This document shows positions 8,507 through 16,816 of a stretch of 45,803 nucleotides of DNA, in pieces. The notes beneath the pieces were generated by a model that worked only from the letters and a program-made list of their open reading frames with translations, searched no databases and was not told where the DNA came from. The position numbers and the translations under genes are program-made. How positions within the stretch are numbered: position 1 is the first letter of the stretch; each line of letters begins with the position of its first letter. The stretch comes from Spirochaetales bacterium. GTDB taxonomy: Bacteria > Spirochaetota > Spirochaetia > Sphaerochaetales > Sphaerochaetaceae. Where the stretch lies: positions 1 to 45,803 of the forward strand of contig JAFVDZ010000002.1 in assembly GCA_017478205.1 (NCBI GenBank), written 5' to 3'.

Positions 8507-9382
8507 TCAGATAAAGTATAACAGCCACTTCCACCACCATCTGGCAACAGATCTCTTTCCCAGGGCCCACACTCGCTTGCTATCTCCCCCATACTTTCTA
8601 AGTATGAATGGCATGCCAATGTAATAACGAATCAGAGTGTACCTCATATTCCAACATAGTTTATGGTCCTTCTTCTCTTCTGCAAACTCTTCAAGCTTTA
8701 TAAGAGCCTCAATATGGTCACAGTTAAGATATTGACGATGGACAATGCTATCTGAACGCATCAGATAGAAGTAAAGGTACTCTGAAGAATATACTACCTT
8801 TCCTACGTTATAGAATAAATAAGGAAGAGTGAGTGCATCCTCATAAGTCTTCCCTTCTGGGTACATATTTTTAGGCAAAAGATGCTTGTCATACAGCTTT
8901 GCAACCTGATAATTTCCAAGCTGCTTCTTAGAGCGATTCATCATTCGTGTGAACTCTGGTCCCGAATACTCATGTATACCTTCAGGAGCACAGGTCTCAA
9001 CCTTGTAAAAACCTTGCTCTTCAGAAAAATTCATTATCGCAACAGCAGAGACATCAGCATTGTGCTCTATTTTTAAATCATATAGTCTTTCAAGATAGTG
9101 TTCATCGATCCAGTCATCGGGGTCAACAAAGGTAAGATATTCGCCATTTGAATTCTCTATGCCAGCATTTCGTGCAGAACTGACCCCTCCATTCTTTTTT
9201 CTAACGAGCTTGAAACGTGAATCTTTCGAAACGTATTCTTCACAAATTGATGCACTGTTATCAGGAGAACCATCATCGACAAGGACAACTTCAAAATCTT
9301 CGAATGTCTGATTCTTTATACTGTCCAAGCATTTTCTCAAGTACTGCTCAACATTATATATAGGTACGATGATTGATATCAC
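8507..9382 (-). CDS. Family 2 glycosyltransferase
   Basis: A 291-residue GT-A enzyme with MISIIVPIYN, LVDDGSPDNSA, GGVSSARNAG and the metal-binding VDPDDW, all in GT2 order. It starts at GTG 9382, overlapping the TGA of the upstream glycosyltransferase by four bases (GTGA), so translation is coupled. The C-terminus ends in an aromatic stretch (RWWWKWLLYFI) that could seat it on the membrane. It is a close paralogue of the GT2 at 1537-2388 on the other strand. The PIG-L deacetylase begins 13 bases downstream, so deacetylation and transfer are probably linked. Substrate unknown. Confidence 0.9.
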   Translation of the reverse strand: MISIIVPIYNVEQYLRKCLDSIKNQTFEDFEVVLVDDGSPDNSASICEEYVSKDSRFKLVRKKNGGVSSARNAGIENSNGEYLTFVDPDDWIDEHYLERLYDLKIEHNADVSAVAIMNFSEEQGFYKVETCAPEGIHEYSGPEFTRMMNRSKKQLGNYQVAKLYDKHLLPKNMYPEGKTYEDALTLPYLFYNVGKVVYSSEYLYFYLMRSDSIVHRQYLNCDHIEALIKLEEFAEEKKDHKLCWNMRYTLIRYYIGMPFILRKYGGDSKRVWALGKRSVARWWWKWLLYFI

Positions 9383-10344
9383 ATTTTTTCCCCTACAAAG
9401 AAAGGAAGAAGGACATATCTGGTCATTCTCAATATCTTGAAATCCAGTCTGTTATTTGTTGCCTCGTATATATACTTATAATTCTTCTTCAGATAAGCGT
9501 CCTCTTCCATTAGAATTTTTCTTACATTTTTTACTTTACCATAACTTTTTCTAATAGAAATCATATTTGATCTATATGTTTGAGCAACTCTACTTATCAG
9601 ATGAATGTTCTTCTTGTTATCATTTTCATCAAGAACTTTTAGCCCGAGTCTAGTTACAAGTAAAAGTTCCTTATAGTGTTTCATTACAGATTCAGCACTC
9701 ACACTTTGCCCAACTCTGCCAACTCGATAATTATATAAAGGGATATTGATAAAGAACACTTTATTTAAAAATGGAATAATTTGGGAAAGAAACAAGGTAT
9801 CGGTATATAAGGTCTTTTCAGGCAAGTCTCTATGGTGGGCCTGTACAATTGAAGTTTTGAAGCAAGCATCCCAGATAGAGAAAAAAATAGAATCTTTCAA
9901 CTGGTCCAAATACTGCAACGAGCCTGAATACATTCTCCAATCAGGAATATCAACAACCTTTTCGATAGAAGAAACTTCGGCATGACTTGAAATAAAAGCA
10001 TCTGTATCATTTTTTTCGAGCAAGTCCAGAAATTGCACTAACAGACTTTTATCAAACCAGTCATCTGCATCAAGGACTTTGAAATATTTTCCTTTAGCCA
10101 TTCCAACAGCAAGATTGATGTTTGATCCCCAACCTCCATTTGGTTTATCAACAAGTTTAAATACTTCTGGATATTTTTCTTGATAGCTCCTAGATATCTC
10201 TGCCGTCTTGTCAGTTGAGCCATCATTCATGATAAGAACCTCAATTCGATTCATATTATCAACAATGCAACTATCAAGAGCTTCTTGAATATACTTTTCC
10301 ATGTTGTAGGCACAAATCACAATTGTTAAAATCTTTTTTTCCAT
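9379..10344 (-). CDS. Family 2 glycosyltransferase
   Basis: A 321-residue GT2 with ILTIVICAYNMEKYI, LIMNDGSTDKTAEI, GGWGSNINLAVGMAKGKY and LDADDWFD. The GWG in place of SAARN and LDADDW in place of LDPDDW set it apart from the other two soluble GT2s here and suggest a different donor or acceptor. A predicted start at ATG 10344 is preceded by GGAG about ten bases upstream. The 110-base gap before it has no gene, so a separate promoter is possible. The C-terminal 60 residues are basic and helical. No membrane helix is evident. Confidence 0.88.
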   Translation of the reverse strand: MEKKILTIVICAYNMEKYIQEALDSCIVDNMNRIEVLIMNDGSTDKTAEISRSYQEKYPEVFKLVDKPNGGWGSNINLAVGMAKGKYFKVLDADDWFDKSLLVQFLDLLEKNDTDAFISSHAEVSSIEKVVDIPDWRMYSGSLQYLDQLKDSIFFSIWDACFKTSIVQAHHRDLPEKTLYTDTLFLSQIIPFLNKVFFINIPLYNYRVGRVGQSVSAESVMKHYKELLLVTRLGLKVLDENDNKKNIHLISRVAQTYRSNMISIRKSYGKVKNVRKILMEEDAYLKKNYKYIYEATNNRLDFKILRMTRYVLLPFFVGEKM

Positions 10345-10454
10345 AAAGTCTTATCTCCGAAAAACTATTCAACTATTAGCATAACACTTAACTCATATAG
10401 TTAAAAACTTAATAGCCAATCAATATTACTTTTCTAGAGTAAACTACCAATTAT

Positions 10455-11258
10455 CTATTTCCAATAAACAACCAAAGAATGTTCAGGAATACGTTTATCT
10501 TCTGGTGGCAATTCCATATAGTTTCCATAAAAATGTCTAAGAACAGTATCGTAATCTGCAGGAGCTAGAAGCTTATATCCCTCAAAATCAATGTCCAAGG
10601 TATTTTCAAGGAATTTCTTTGGTTTGATCTCCTTTTCCCTTTGTCTTCCTCCACTACTGAACACTTCCTTTGAATCGTCAAAGTTATATGCAGTTACGAT
10701 ATCGTGATGTAACCTTCTCCAATAATCGAGCCCTTTTTTCTTGATGGATTTCCATCTTAATTCTCTTATGAAATCGTAAATCTTATTCCCGGTCTTATCA
10801 AAACCATCCTGCCCAAAATAATAAAGATAATCTTGAAGTTTTCTAGCCCTTCTAAAATGCTTCAGGGCTGCAGAATGATTATCAGGAAGACCATCTTGAG
10901 GGAAAACATCAATAAAAATTCCCATCCCCGGGATATCGGCCAATGTAGATTCACGCAAATAAGTTCGCTTATCTACTATTTTATACATGCAATTATAATT
11001 CTCTTCTGAATTGTCACCCAATACTCCTAGAACAGGATGATTCTCCAAAAGCCTTTCTAGAATCAGAAGATCCTTTCTGGGCATATCAATATCTATATCG
11101 TCATCCCATGGGATGAATCCCTTATGCCTGACCGCACCTAAAAGAGTTCCCCCACATAGATAGTATCGGAGATTATTCTTACGACATATTGAATCGATTT
11201 CCACTAATATGCTCAGTTGAATATGTCTAATCTCTTCTTCTGATAGTCTTTTACTCAT
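10455..11258 (-). CDS. LicD family phosphotransferase (first copy)
   Basis: A 267-residue LicD-domain protein. LicD enzymes move a phospho-substituent, classically phosphocholine from CDP-choline, onto surface glycans; fukutin-type relatives use CDP-ribitol. The core motif is present as YYLCGGTLLGAVRHKGFIPWDDDIDI at about residues 31-56, with the metal-binding DDDID triad, and FIDVFPQDGLP further on. It lies 33 bases after the flippase gene and before two GT2s. Which CDP compound it uses is open: three different cytidylyltransferases are encoded in the window. No licA/licB/licC choline-uptake genes are seen, so phosphocholine is not specifically supported. Confidence 0.88.
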   Translation of the reverse strand: MSKRLSEEEIRHIQLSILVEIDSICRKNNLRYYLCGGTLLGAVRHKGFIPWDDDIDIDMPRKDLLILERLLENHPVLGVLGDNSEENYNCMYKIVDKRTYLRESTLADIPGMGIFIDVFPQDGLPDNHSAALKHFRRARKLQDYLYYFGQDGFDKTGNKIYDFIRELRWKSIKKKGLDYWRRLHHDIVTAYNFDDSKEVFSSGGRQREKEIKPKKFLENTLDIDFEGYKLLAPADYDTVLRHFYGNYMELPPEDKRIPEHSLVVYWK

Positions 11259-11291
11259 TTTGTTATTATAAAGTCGCTATGAATATAATTG

Positions 11292-12731
11292 TCAAGTTGA
11301 CGTATTCCTCTGACTTAGCTTCTGAATCTTTTGAAATACTATCTTATCTTTGAGTACAACAAGAATAATCAGATAAATAAGTAGGCCAATGAAAGCACTT
11401 ATAGCAAAAGAAAATACTGAAGTCGTTATTGTTGAAGTGATAACAAAGAACGCAACAAGACAAATCGAAGAAATTATATAATTCTTTCCTTCTTTGAGTA
11501 CTTGAGAAATTTTTAGAATTCCATGTCTATCTGCCACAATCAATTGAGCGACAGTAACAAAGCCTTCTGCACATATTGTTGCAATACTGGCACCAACCGA
11601 AAAGAATCTTAAAATAAGGAAAACATTGAGGACAAGGTTTATTCCAGCCCCTCCAAACAAAATAGCTGTTTGAGTATTGGTATATTTGCAAGGAATTAAA
11701 TACTGCTCTCCTGTGATGCCACTAAAAGTAATAAATATAACAAGCGGAGAAAGGATCTTCAGCAGTATTATTACCCCGTCATACCCCGTTCCAAAATATA
11801 GAGGCACAATATAATCCGAGGCCTTGAATATAAGAAGCGTGATAGGAAGAGTTATAAACCACCCTATCCGGTAAGATTCATATAGTGTTTCTGATATCTC
11901 TTCTTTTTTATTATTGGCATTTAGATAGGCGATCCTTGGAGCTGTTACTTTAGTTAGAGAGCTTCCAACAAGAAGGAATGCCTTAACAATACCTTCTGCC
12001 AAACTATAATATGAGTTCTCTTCGTAATTACCTGCTGATAGAAAACCTAGCATAGTTTTATCTAAAACAACATAAATTTGAACGGCTATAGAAGGAAGAA
12101 ATAGAAGAATAGATTCTTTCACATGCTTAAATGGATTCAGATGTCTCGTCCATCTTATATGTTTTCGAATGCTTGTCCATAGCATTCCATTGAACAAAAG
12201 ATTATACGCAACCTCTATTATGACATATCGAATAAAATCATCACTGGACCTGACAAAGGTGAGAATCGAAATCAGGAAAATGATCCTCATTAAAAAAGTA
12301 GAATAGAAAATGATTTTAAAGTTCTCTACTCCATGGCAGAACCACGTAATATCAACAACTTCATTAACAATAAAGAAGGATATTATTATAATGAGTCTTG
12401 AATCGAAATTGGAAAAATGCATTATAAGGAAATAGACAGCAAAAGCAATTGCATTTAGAAAAAAACGAAGAAGAAGAACCTCTTCGAACAACCTACTCAT
12501 TTCTTCCTTATCATCTCGCCTATAAGCAATTTCTCTACTTGCATATTTTGCAGTTCCAATGGAACCGAACAAAGTAAAATATGAAACGATAGAAACAAGA
12601 TACGAATAAAGACCAATATTATTTGCGCCAAGGACTCTAGCAAGATACCCTGTTGCAAAAATAGATATCAAAGTGTTGACTATGTTAACTATTATATTGA
12701 AAACAAAATTGATCTTTATATTTTTCTTCAT
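11292..12731 (-). CDS. Polysaccharide flippase (Wzx, MOP/PST superfamily)
   Basis: A 479-residue polytopic protein with about 12-14 helices. It opens with NFVFNIIVNIVNTLISIFATGYLARVLGANNIGLYSY, the usual start of Wzx/PST exporters, and later has SPLVIFITFSGITGEQYLIP. It is expected to flip undecaprenyl-linked oligosaccharide across the inner membrane. It precedes licD by 33 bases and follows a 209-base gap after the gtrC-like gene, so it may begin a new transcription unit. A second, divergent flippase sits at 24149-25381, implying two lipid-linked products or two loci joined. Confidence 0.9.
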   Translation of the reverse strand: MKKNIKINFVFNIIVNIVNTLISIFATGYLARVLGANNIGLYSYLVSIVSYFTLFGSIGTAKYASREIAYRRDDKEEMSRLFEEVLLLRFFLNAIAFAVYFLIMHFSNFDSRLIIIISFFIVNEVVDITWFCHGVENFKIIFYSTFLMRIIFLISILTFVRSSDDFIRYVIIEVAYNLLFNGMLWTSIRKHIRWTRHLNPFKHVKESILLFLPSIAVQIYVVLDKTMLGFLSAGNYEENSYYSLAEGIVKAFLLVGSSLTKVTAPRIAYLNANNKKEEISETLYESYRIGWFITLPITLLIFKASDYIVPLYFGTGYDGVIILLKILSPLVIFITFSGITGEQYLIPCKYTNTQTAILFGGAGINLVLNVFLILRFFSVGASIATICAEGFVTVAQLIVADRHGILKISQVLKEGKNYIISSICLVAFFVITSTITTSVFSFAISAFIGLLIYLIILVVLKDKIVFQKIQKLSQRNTST

Positions 12732-12940
12732 CCAGAAAACAATGTCTCCAAATATCTTTAACTAGGTTCTACCATGAAAATGTCAAAATATCTACACGAT
12801 ACTTCAACAAGTATGAATGTTGACAATATCAACTCATGCAAGCAACAAATTGCTCTCTTCTTGATCTTTATCCATTGCCCTACGATGTAATTTTAAAACT
12901 CCAACCTTGGATATCTTTGAAAGAACAAACAAGAAAAATA

Positions 12941-14476
12941 TCAACGTTTTGCAAAATACTTGAAAAACAGACTTTTTTCAGCGTTTCCTGAAAAGTTACC
13001 TCCTGTCATAATCATTTCTTCTGGAAGTTCCTTCATATATCCATATACGCCTAGTTTATTTTGTAATATAATTACATCTTTAAAAATAATGTAATCAACA
13101 AAATCAGAACTCCCTTTCTTGATAGCTGCAGTATTGATAATCGTTCTTGCAAATTCATTTATGGGTGTAATTGCCCCGATACAAAGAATAAATATCAAAG
13201 CAAATTTTAAAAGTTTAGGTTTTGGGTTATCCAAAGCTTCTAGGCAAAGAAGATAGAGCATAATAAGAGCAGGGATAGATGCTCGCATACAGAAATCTCC
13301 ACCATTACCAATTCTGCCGAAAGGAAAAAGAAGTAACAACATACAAGTCAAGTAATACATGTAATTTTTCTTATGGAAAAAGAACAGTATGATTATGAAT
13401 GCTAGAACTTCTAAAGCTATAAAAAGCAAATAGTCATTCAAAAACCTGGTTGTATTGTTCGGAGCTCCAATAGCTTGTCCAGAATCATTATTCATTAGAT
13501 AAAGAAAAGTTAGAATGCCAGAAATACCACCCCCAAAGAAGTTCTGGAAGGTGAAGGTGTCTTTGAACAATGCCTTGAAATAATCAAGAGAGATAAACTT
13601 TTCACCATATTTTCTAGAAAGGCATACATAGACAGCGTATGGAAGTAATCCAATGAAAGGTAATGGGCTACATATAAGCACTAGTCCCAGCAAGAGAACA
13701 ATATTTCTATTATTTCTTGAGTTCAAAACAGCAAGAAAGCAAAGCCATGCAGGCATCGCTTGGTTGAATACCCAAAAAAGTTGTTTGGTTATGCATGAAT
13801 ACTCGAATTTATACCAGCAATCTATATGAGTGCCTAATGTCAGCTTATGACCCCAACAAAAAACACCCAATACCCAACCGACAATATCTATTGTAGAGAA
13901 AAATATAAATAAAAGCAGAGGCCAAATCTCTATTTTCTTGCGGTAGATACATACTCCACAATAAAAAAGAAAAATACCTAAAGAAGCCCAGATGAGCTGA
14001 AAAATATTACCGATACCAATTGAAGTAAGCTTTCCTATCAATGCTGCAGGAAGCCAAAAACCTATATAATAAACAAGGCCTCTTGTCTCTGTAACACCAT
14101 CAACAGAAAGTTTTGTAACTACAGGCCAATCATACTTCACAAGAATATTGAAAATAGTATTTCGCCAAATATGATCTGTATTCTGGAATACAAAACCTCC
14201 TATGCCCGAAAGATAGACCCAAACAATGATCACACACCATGCAATCAAGAGCTTGTACCATTCATTCTTTGATAACGAATAATGTTGTCCCTCTTCCTGT
14301 TTCTTCTCGTTGTGTATAGCCTTGATAATTGATATGCACATTATCAAGAACAGAGGTATAGCAATAACAGGGCGCACCCAAAAAAGCAGAAACAGACAGA
14401 AAGGAAGGCCAAGATAGATAATTGCTGAGGAGTTTACTACTCTTTTAAATTCAAGAAGCTCTTTTTTTTCACTCAT
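12941..14476 (-). CDS. Polytopic membrane protein, candidate GtrC-type (GT-C) glycosyltransferase
   Basis: A protein of about 511 residues with roughly ten to twelve hydrophobic helices and an early extracytoplasmic loop NTDHIWRNTIFNILVKYDWP at about residues 98-117, the position where GT-C enzymes carry their catalytic acidic residue. I place the start at ATG 14476 (MSEKKE), which overlaps the gtrB-like stop by eight bases (ATGAGTGA) behind GAGGAG; the longer TTG at 14503 is less likely. Coming straight after gtrA-like and gtrB-like genes, it fits the third, sugar-specific Gtr enzyme that adds a side-chain residue in the periplasm. A Wzy-like polymerase is the alternative. Confidence 0.6.
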   Translation of the reverse strand: MSEKKELLEFKRVVNSSAIIYLGLPFCLFLLFWVRPVIAIPLFLIMCISIIKAIHNEKKQEEGQHYSLSKNEWYKLLIAWCVIIVWVYLSGIGGFVFQNTDHIWRNTIFNILVKYDWPVVTKLSVDGVTETRGLVYYIGFWLPAALIGKLTSIGIGNIFQLIWASLGIFLFYCGVCIYRKKIEIWPLLLFIFFSTIDIVGWVLGVFCWGHKLTLGTHIDCWYKFEYSCITKQLFWVFNQAMPAWLCFLAVLNSRNNRNIVLLLGLVLICSPLPFIGLLPYAVYVCLSRKYGEKFISLDYFKALFKDTFTFQNFFGGGISGILTFLYLMNNDSGQAIGAPNNTTRFLNDYLLFIALEVLAFIIILFFFHKKNYMYYLTCMLLLLFPFGRIGNGGDFCMRASIPALIMLYLLCLEALDNPKPKLLKFALIFILCIGAITPINEFARTIINTAAIKKGSSDFVDYIIFKDVIILQNKLGVYGYMKELPEEMIMTGGNFSGNAEKSLFFKYFAKR

Positions 14477-15407
14477 CGAAATTAATTCTCCTCTCTTCAA
14501 CAACCAAAGGTCTATTCATGATTCGAGAATTCATGGCCATTATATACTCTCCCAAAAAGCCCATGAATGCTAATTGGACACCACCCATAAAGAATACAGC
14601 AATTATTATAGGAACATACCCCGCATCAAATCTGTTCCACCATTTAAGCTTCGCAACAAAAAAGCCCAAAGCAGCCAGGAAGCTGCAAAAGGATATCAGA
14701 AAGCCTAAAAATGTGGCCAATCTCATTCCGACCTTTGTATAGCTTGTGAAACTAAGCATTGCTGCATCATAAAGACTATAGAAATTGTTATGTGTCTTTC
14801 CAGCTCTTCTCGCAGGTTGTTCATATTCAATTTCTTTTCTTGCGGGGCCAAGTTCTGCGACTATTCCGCGGATAAAAGGAGTTGGATCATGTAAGTTTCT
14901 CAGTACATCAACAAATGATTTATCATAGAGACCAAATCCAGTGAACTGTTCAATCTGTTCAACGCTACTCATTTTGCGGATCAGCTTGTAGTATACGCCT
15001 CTGAGAAAATACATTATGCGATTTTCTTTGCTCTTTGTTTTCCTACCAATTACTATCTTGTATCCCTTTTCCCACTCTTCGATGAATCTAGGAATCAATT
15101 CGACAGGATCCTGGAAATCGGCGCAAAGAGGTATGGTACAGTCACCACTTGTATTCAATATCCCATAGTATGGGCTGTTGAACTGACCAAAATTCTTGGA
15201 GTTGAAGATTGCCTTAACCCTCTTATCTTCCTGACAAATGGCTTCAATTATCTCTCTCGTCCTGTCAGTACTACAATTATCTATGAACAGAATCTCAAAA
15301 TCGTAGCATGAGCAGCTAGTAGTCAACTCCTTCTTGACTGCTTCGTAAATTGGACGTGCATTCTCCTCTTCGTTATAGCAGGGAATCATTATGCTTATCT
15401 TTTTCAT
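14469..15407 (-). CDS. GtrB-like polyprenyl-phosphate glycosyltransferase (DPM1-type GT2)
   Basis: A 312-residue GT2 of the dolichol/bactoprenol-phosphate sugar synthase type. Visible are ISIMIPCYNEEENA, LFIDNCSTDRTREII, FNSKNFGQFNSPYYGI and CADFQDP, then a C-terminal pair of membrane helices (about residues 230-255 and 263-290) ending in GEYIMAMNSRIMNRP, all diagnostic of GtrB/ArnC/YfdH. It charges undecaprenyl phosphate with a sugar from a UDP or other nucleotide donor. The start ATG 15407 has GGAG eight bases upstream. It lies 30 bases after gtrA-like and overlaps gtrC-like, forming the classic three-gene cassette. Confidence 0.88.
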   Translation of the reverse strand: MKKISIMIPCYNEEENARPIYEAVKKELTTSCSCYDFEILFIDNCSTDRTREIIEAICQEDKRVKAIFNSKNFGQFNSPYYGILNTSGDCTIPLCADFQDPVELIPRFIEEWEKGYKIVIGRKTKSKENRIMYFLRGVYYKLIRKMSSVEQIEQFTGFGLYDKSFVDVLRNLHDPTPFIRGIVAELGPARKEIEYEQPARRAGKTHNNFYSLYDAAMLSFTSYTKVGMRLATFLGFLISFCSFLAALGFFVAKLKWWNRFDAGYVPIIIAVFFMGGVQLAFMGFLGEYIMAMNSRIMNRPLVVEERRINFDE

Positions 15408-15437
15408 AAAAGTTCTCCAATCAATTCACTTTGTATA

Positions 15438-15875
15438 TCATTTTTTGAAAGCCCAATACTTATTCAACAAGAAATTGATTGGAACACTCAATACAAGGTT
15501 GAATAAAGGTGCAATGTATTTTGAAATATTGAAAATATCAATCCAGACCCATGATAGTAGATTACTCAGGACAATTCCAGAAAAGCCATAGGAAATATAT
15601 GTTTTCAGCAAACTGATGAATACATTTTCCTCACTTCCATTGAAAACATATCTTCTGTTCCAGCAAAAGGACCAAAGAACACTCAAAATAAAAGCAACAA
15701 CATTTGCAATGATGTAATCATAGCTTAGTTGAGAATCCTTCAACATGGTAATCACAGCAACATATATTAGATATGATAAAAGAGTATTTGACACACCCAC
15801 AAAACAGAATTTAATGAACTGCCATATTCCATACTTACGAAACATATCTTTAACGAACATTATTTTAGAATCCAT
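15438..15875 (-). CDS. GtrA-family flippase for polyprenyl-linked sugar
   Basis: A small protein of 145 residues with four predicted helices. It shows the GtrA pattern IKFCFVGVSNTLLSYLIYVAV near the N-terminus, SVLWSFCWNRRYVF in the middle and NFLLNKYWAFKK at the C-terminus; these N(R/K)-x-W/Y-x-F motifs are characteristic. GtrA proteins are thought to turn undecaprenyl-phosphate sugar to the periplasmic face for GtrC. It starts nine bases after the YerF-like reductase, so it is transcribed with the CDP-sugar genes. Confidence 0.88.
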   Translation of the reverse strand: MDSKIMFVKDMFRKYGIWQFIKFCFVGVSNTLLSYLIYVAVITMLKDSQLSYDYIIANVVAFILSVLWSFCWNRRYVFNGSEENVFISLLKTYISYGFSGIVLSNLLSWVWIDIFNISKYIAPLFNLVLSVPINFLLNKYWAFKK

Positions 15876-15884
15876 AGAGCATCA

Positions 15885-16790
15885 TCACTTTCGAACATCA
15901 ATTTTCTTTATTCCATCATGAAAAGAATACAAAGGCATCCAGTCTGTATCCGCTTTCAGCTCAGATATGTCTGCACACAGATGCATTACCTGTCTATCTG
16001 AATATGGCAATTCTCCAAAACCAAGTTTTGCGCCAGGAGCTACAACATCTCTAATTGTTTCTATGTACTCCCTTAGAGGTCTTGCCACACCTCCTCCCAA
16101 TACATATGTCTTTCCATCTATACCCTTATCACCAAGCAAATAGAAGGCTCTAGCTGCATCTTCACTATATAGATAGTCCCAGACCTGTTCACCTTTCGTC
16201 AGTGCAGGTACCTCTCCTGCCTTCAACTTTGAAATTGTGGACATTACCATTGACTGCTTTCCATCATTTGGGCCATATACACTGAGCACACGAACCCAAA
16301 TATGGTTCATATCGCACTGATGTGCGAACTCTCTAGTCATGAATCCAGCTGCAAGCTTTCCAATGCCGTAGCCGTTATCAGGATGCACCGGAGTATAAGG
16401 TGTCAAAACACCTTCATATCTTCCATATTCAGCCTGAGATCCTGCACCAATAAAAGTTGTGCAACCAAATCGCTTTGCAAGATTCACGGCATCCAAAGAA
16501 TATCTCACATTCTGATTTTGCATGTACATATCATTTCTTGCCTGTCCACTAGTTCCTTCCCAGGCCAGATGATAGAACACATCATATTGCTTACCAGTTA
16601 CATTCTCTGCATCGTGATATTCATCTATAGACAGATATAATTTCTCTACTAGCGGATGAACTGGGATTACATCATTTCTTTTTGAATCCTTACGGCAAAG
16701 GACAAGTACTTCAACCTTGTTCCTGATTAACTCTGCGACAAGGGCAGTACCAATAGCTCCAGTAGCGCCAGTGACAATAGCTGATTTCAT
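15885..16790 (-). CDS. SDR-family sugar reductase/epimerase, YerF-like
   Basis: About 301 residues of an extended SDR. SAIVTGATGAIGTALVAEL is the NAD(P)-binding Rossmann loop, GAGSQAEYG carries the Ser region, and YGIGKLAAG is the YxxxK pair. ATG 16790 is chosen over the upstream ATG 16808 because AGGA sits seven bases before it. It follows the YerE-like ThDP enzyme by 26 bases. In Yersinia, YerF reduces the carbonyl left after YerE attaches a two-carbon unit, giving CDP-yersiniose; the same order here supports that role. The motifs alone would also fit an ordinary 4-reductase or epimerase, so the specific reaction is inferred from neighbours. Confidence 0.65.
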   Translation of the reverse strand: MKSAIVTGATGAIGTALVAELIRNKVEVLVLCRKDSKRNDVIPVHPLVEKLYLSIDEYHDAENVTGKQYDVFYHLAWEGTSGQARNDMYMQNQNVRYSLDAVNLAKRFGCTTFIGAGSQAEYGRYEGVLTPYTPVHPDNGYGIGKLAAGFMTREFAHQCDMNHIWVRVLSVYGPNDGKQSMVMSTISKLKAGEVPALTKGEQVWDYLYSEDAARAFYLLGDKGIDGKTYVLGGGVARPLREYIETIRDVVAPGAKLGFGELPYSDRQVMHLCADISELKADTDWMPLYSFHDGIKKIDVRK

Positions 16791-16816
16791 CACATGTTCC
16801 TCAAACAATATTTAAA

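Noticed and set aside
10455-11258. LicD as evidence for phosphocholine decoration
   Set aside because: No choline kinase or transporter is in the window, and LicD relatives use other CDP donors; the claim would go beyond the sequence.
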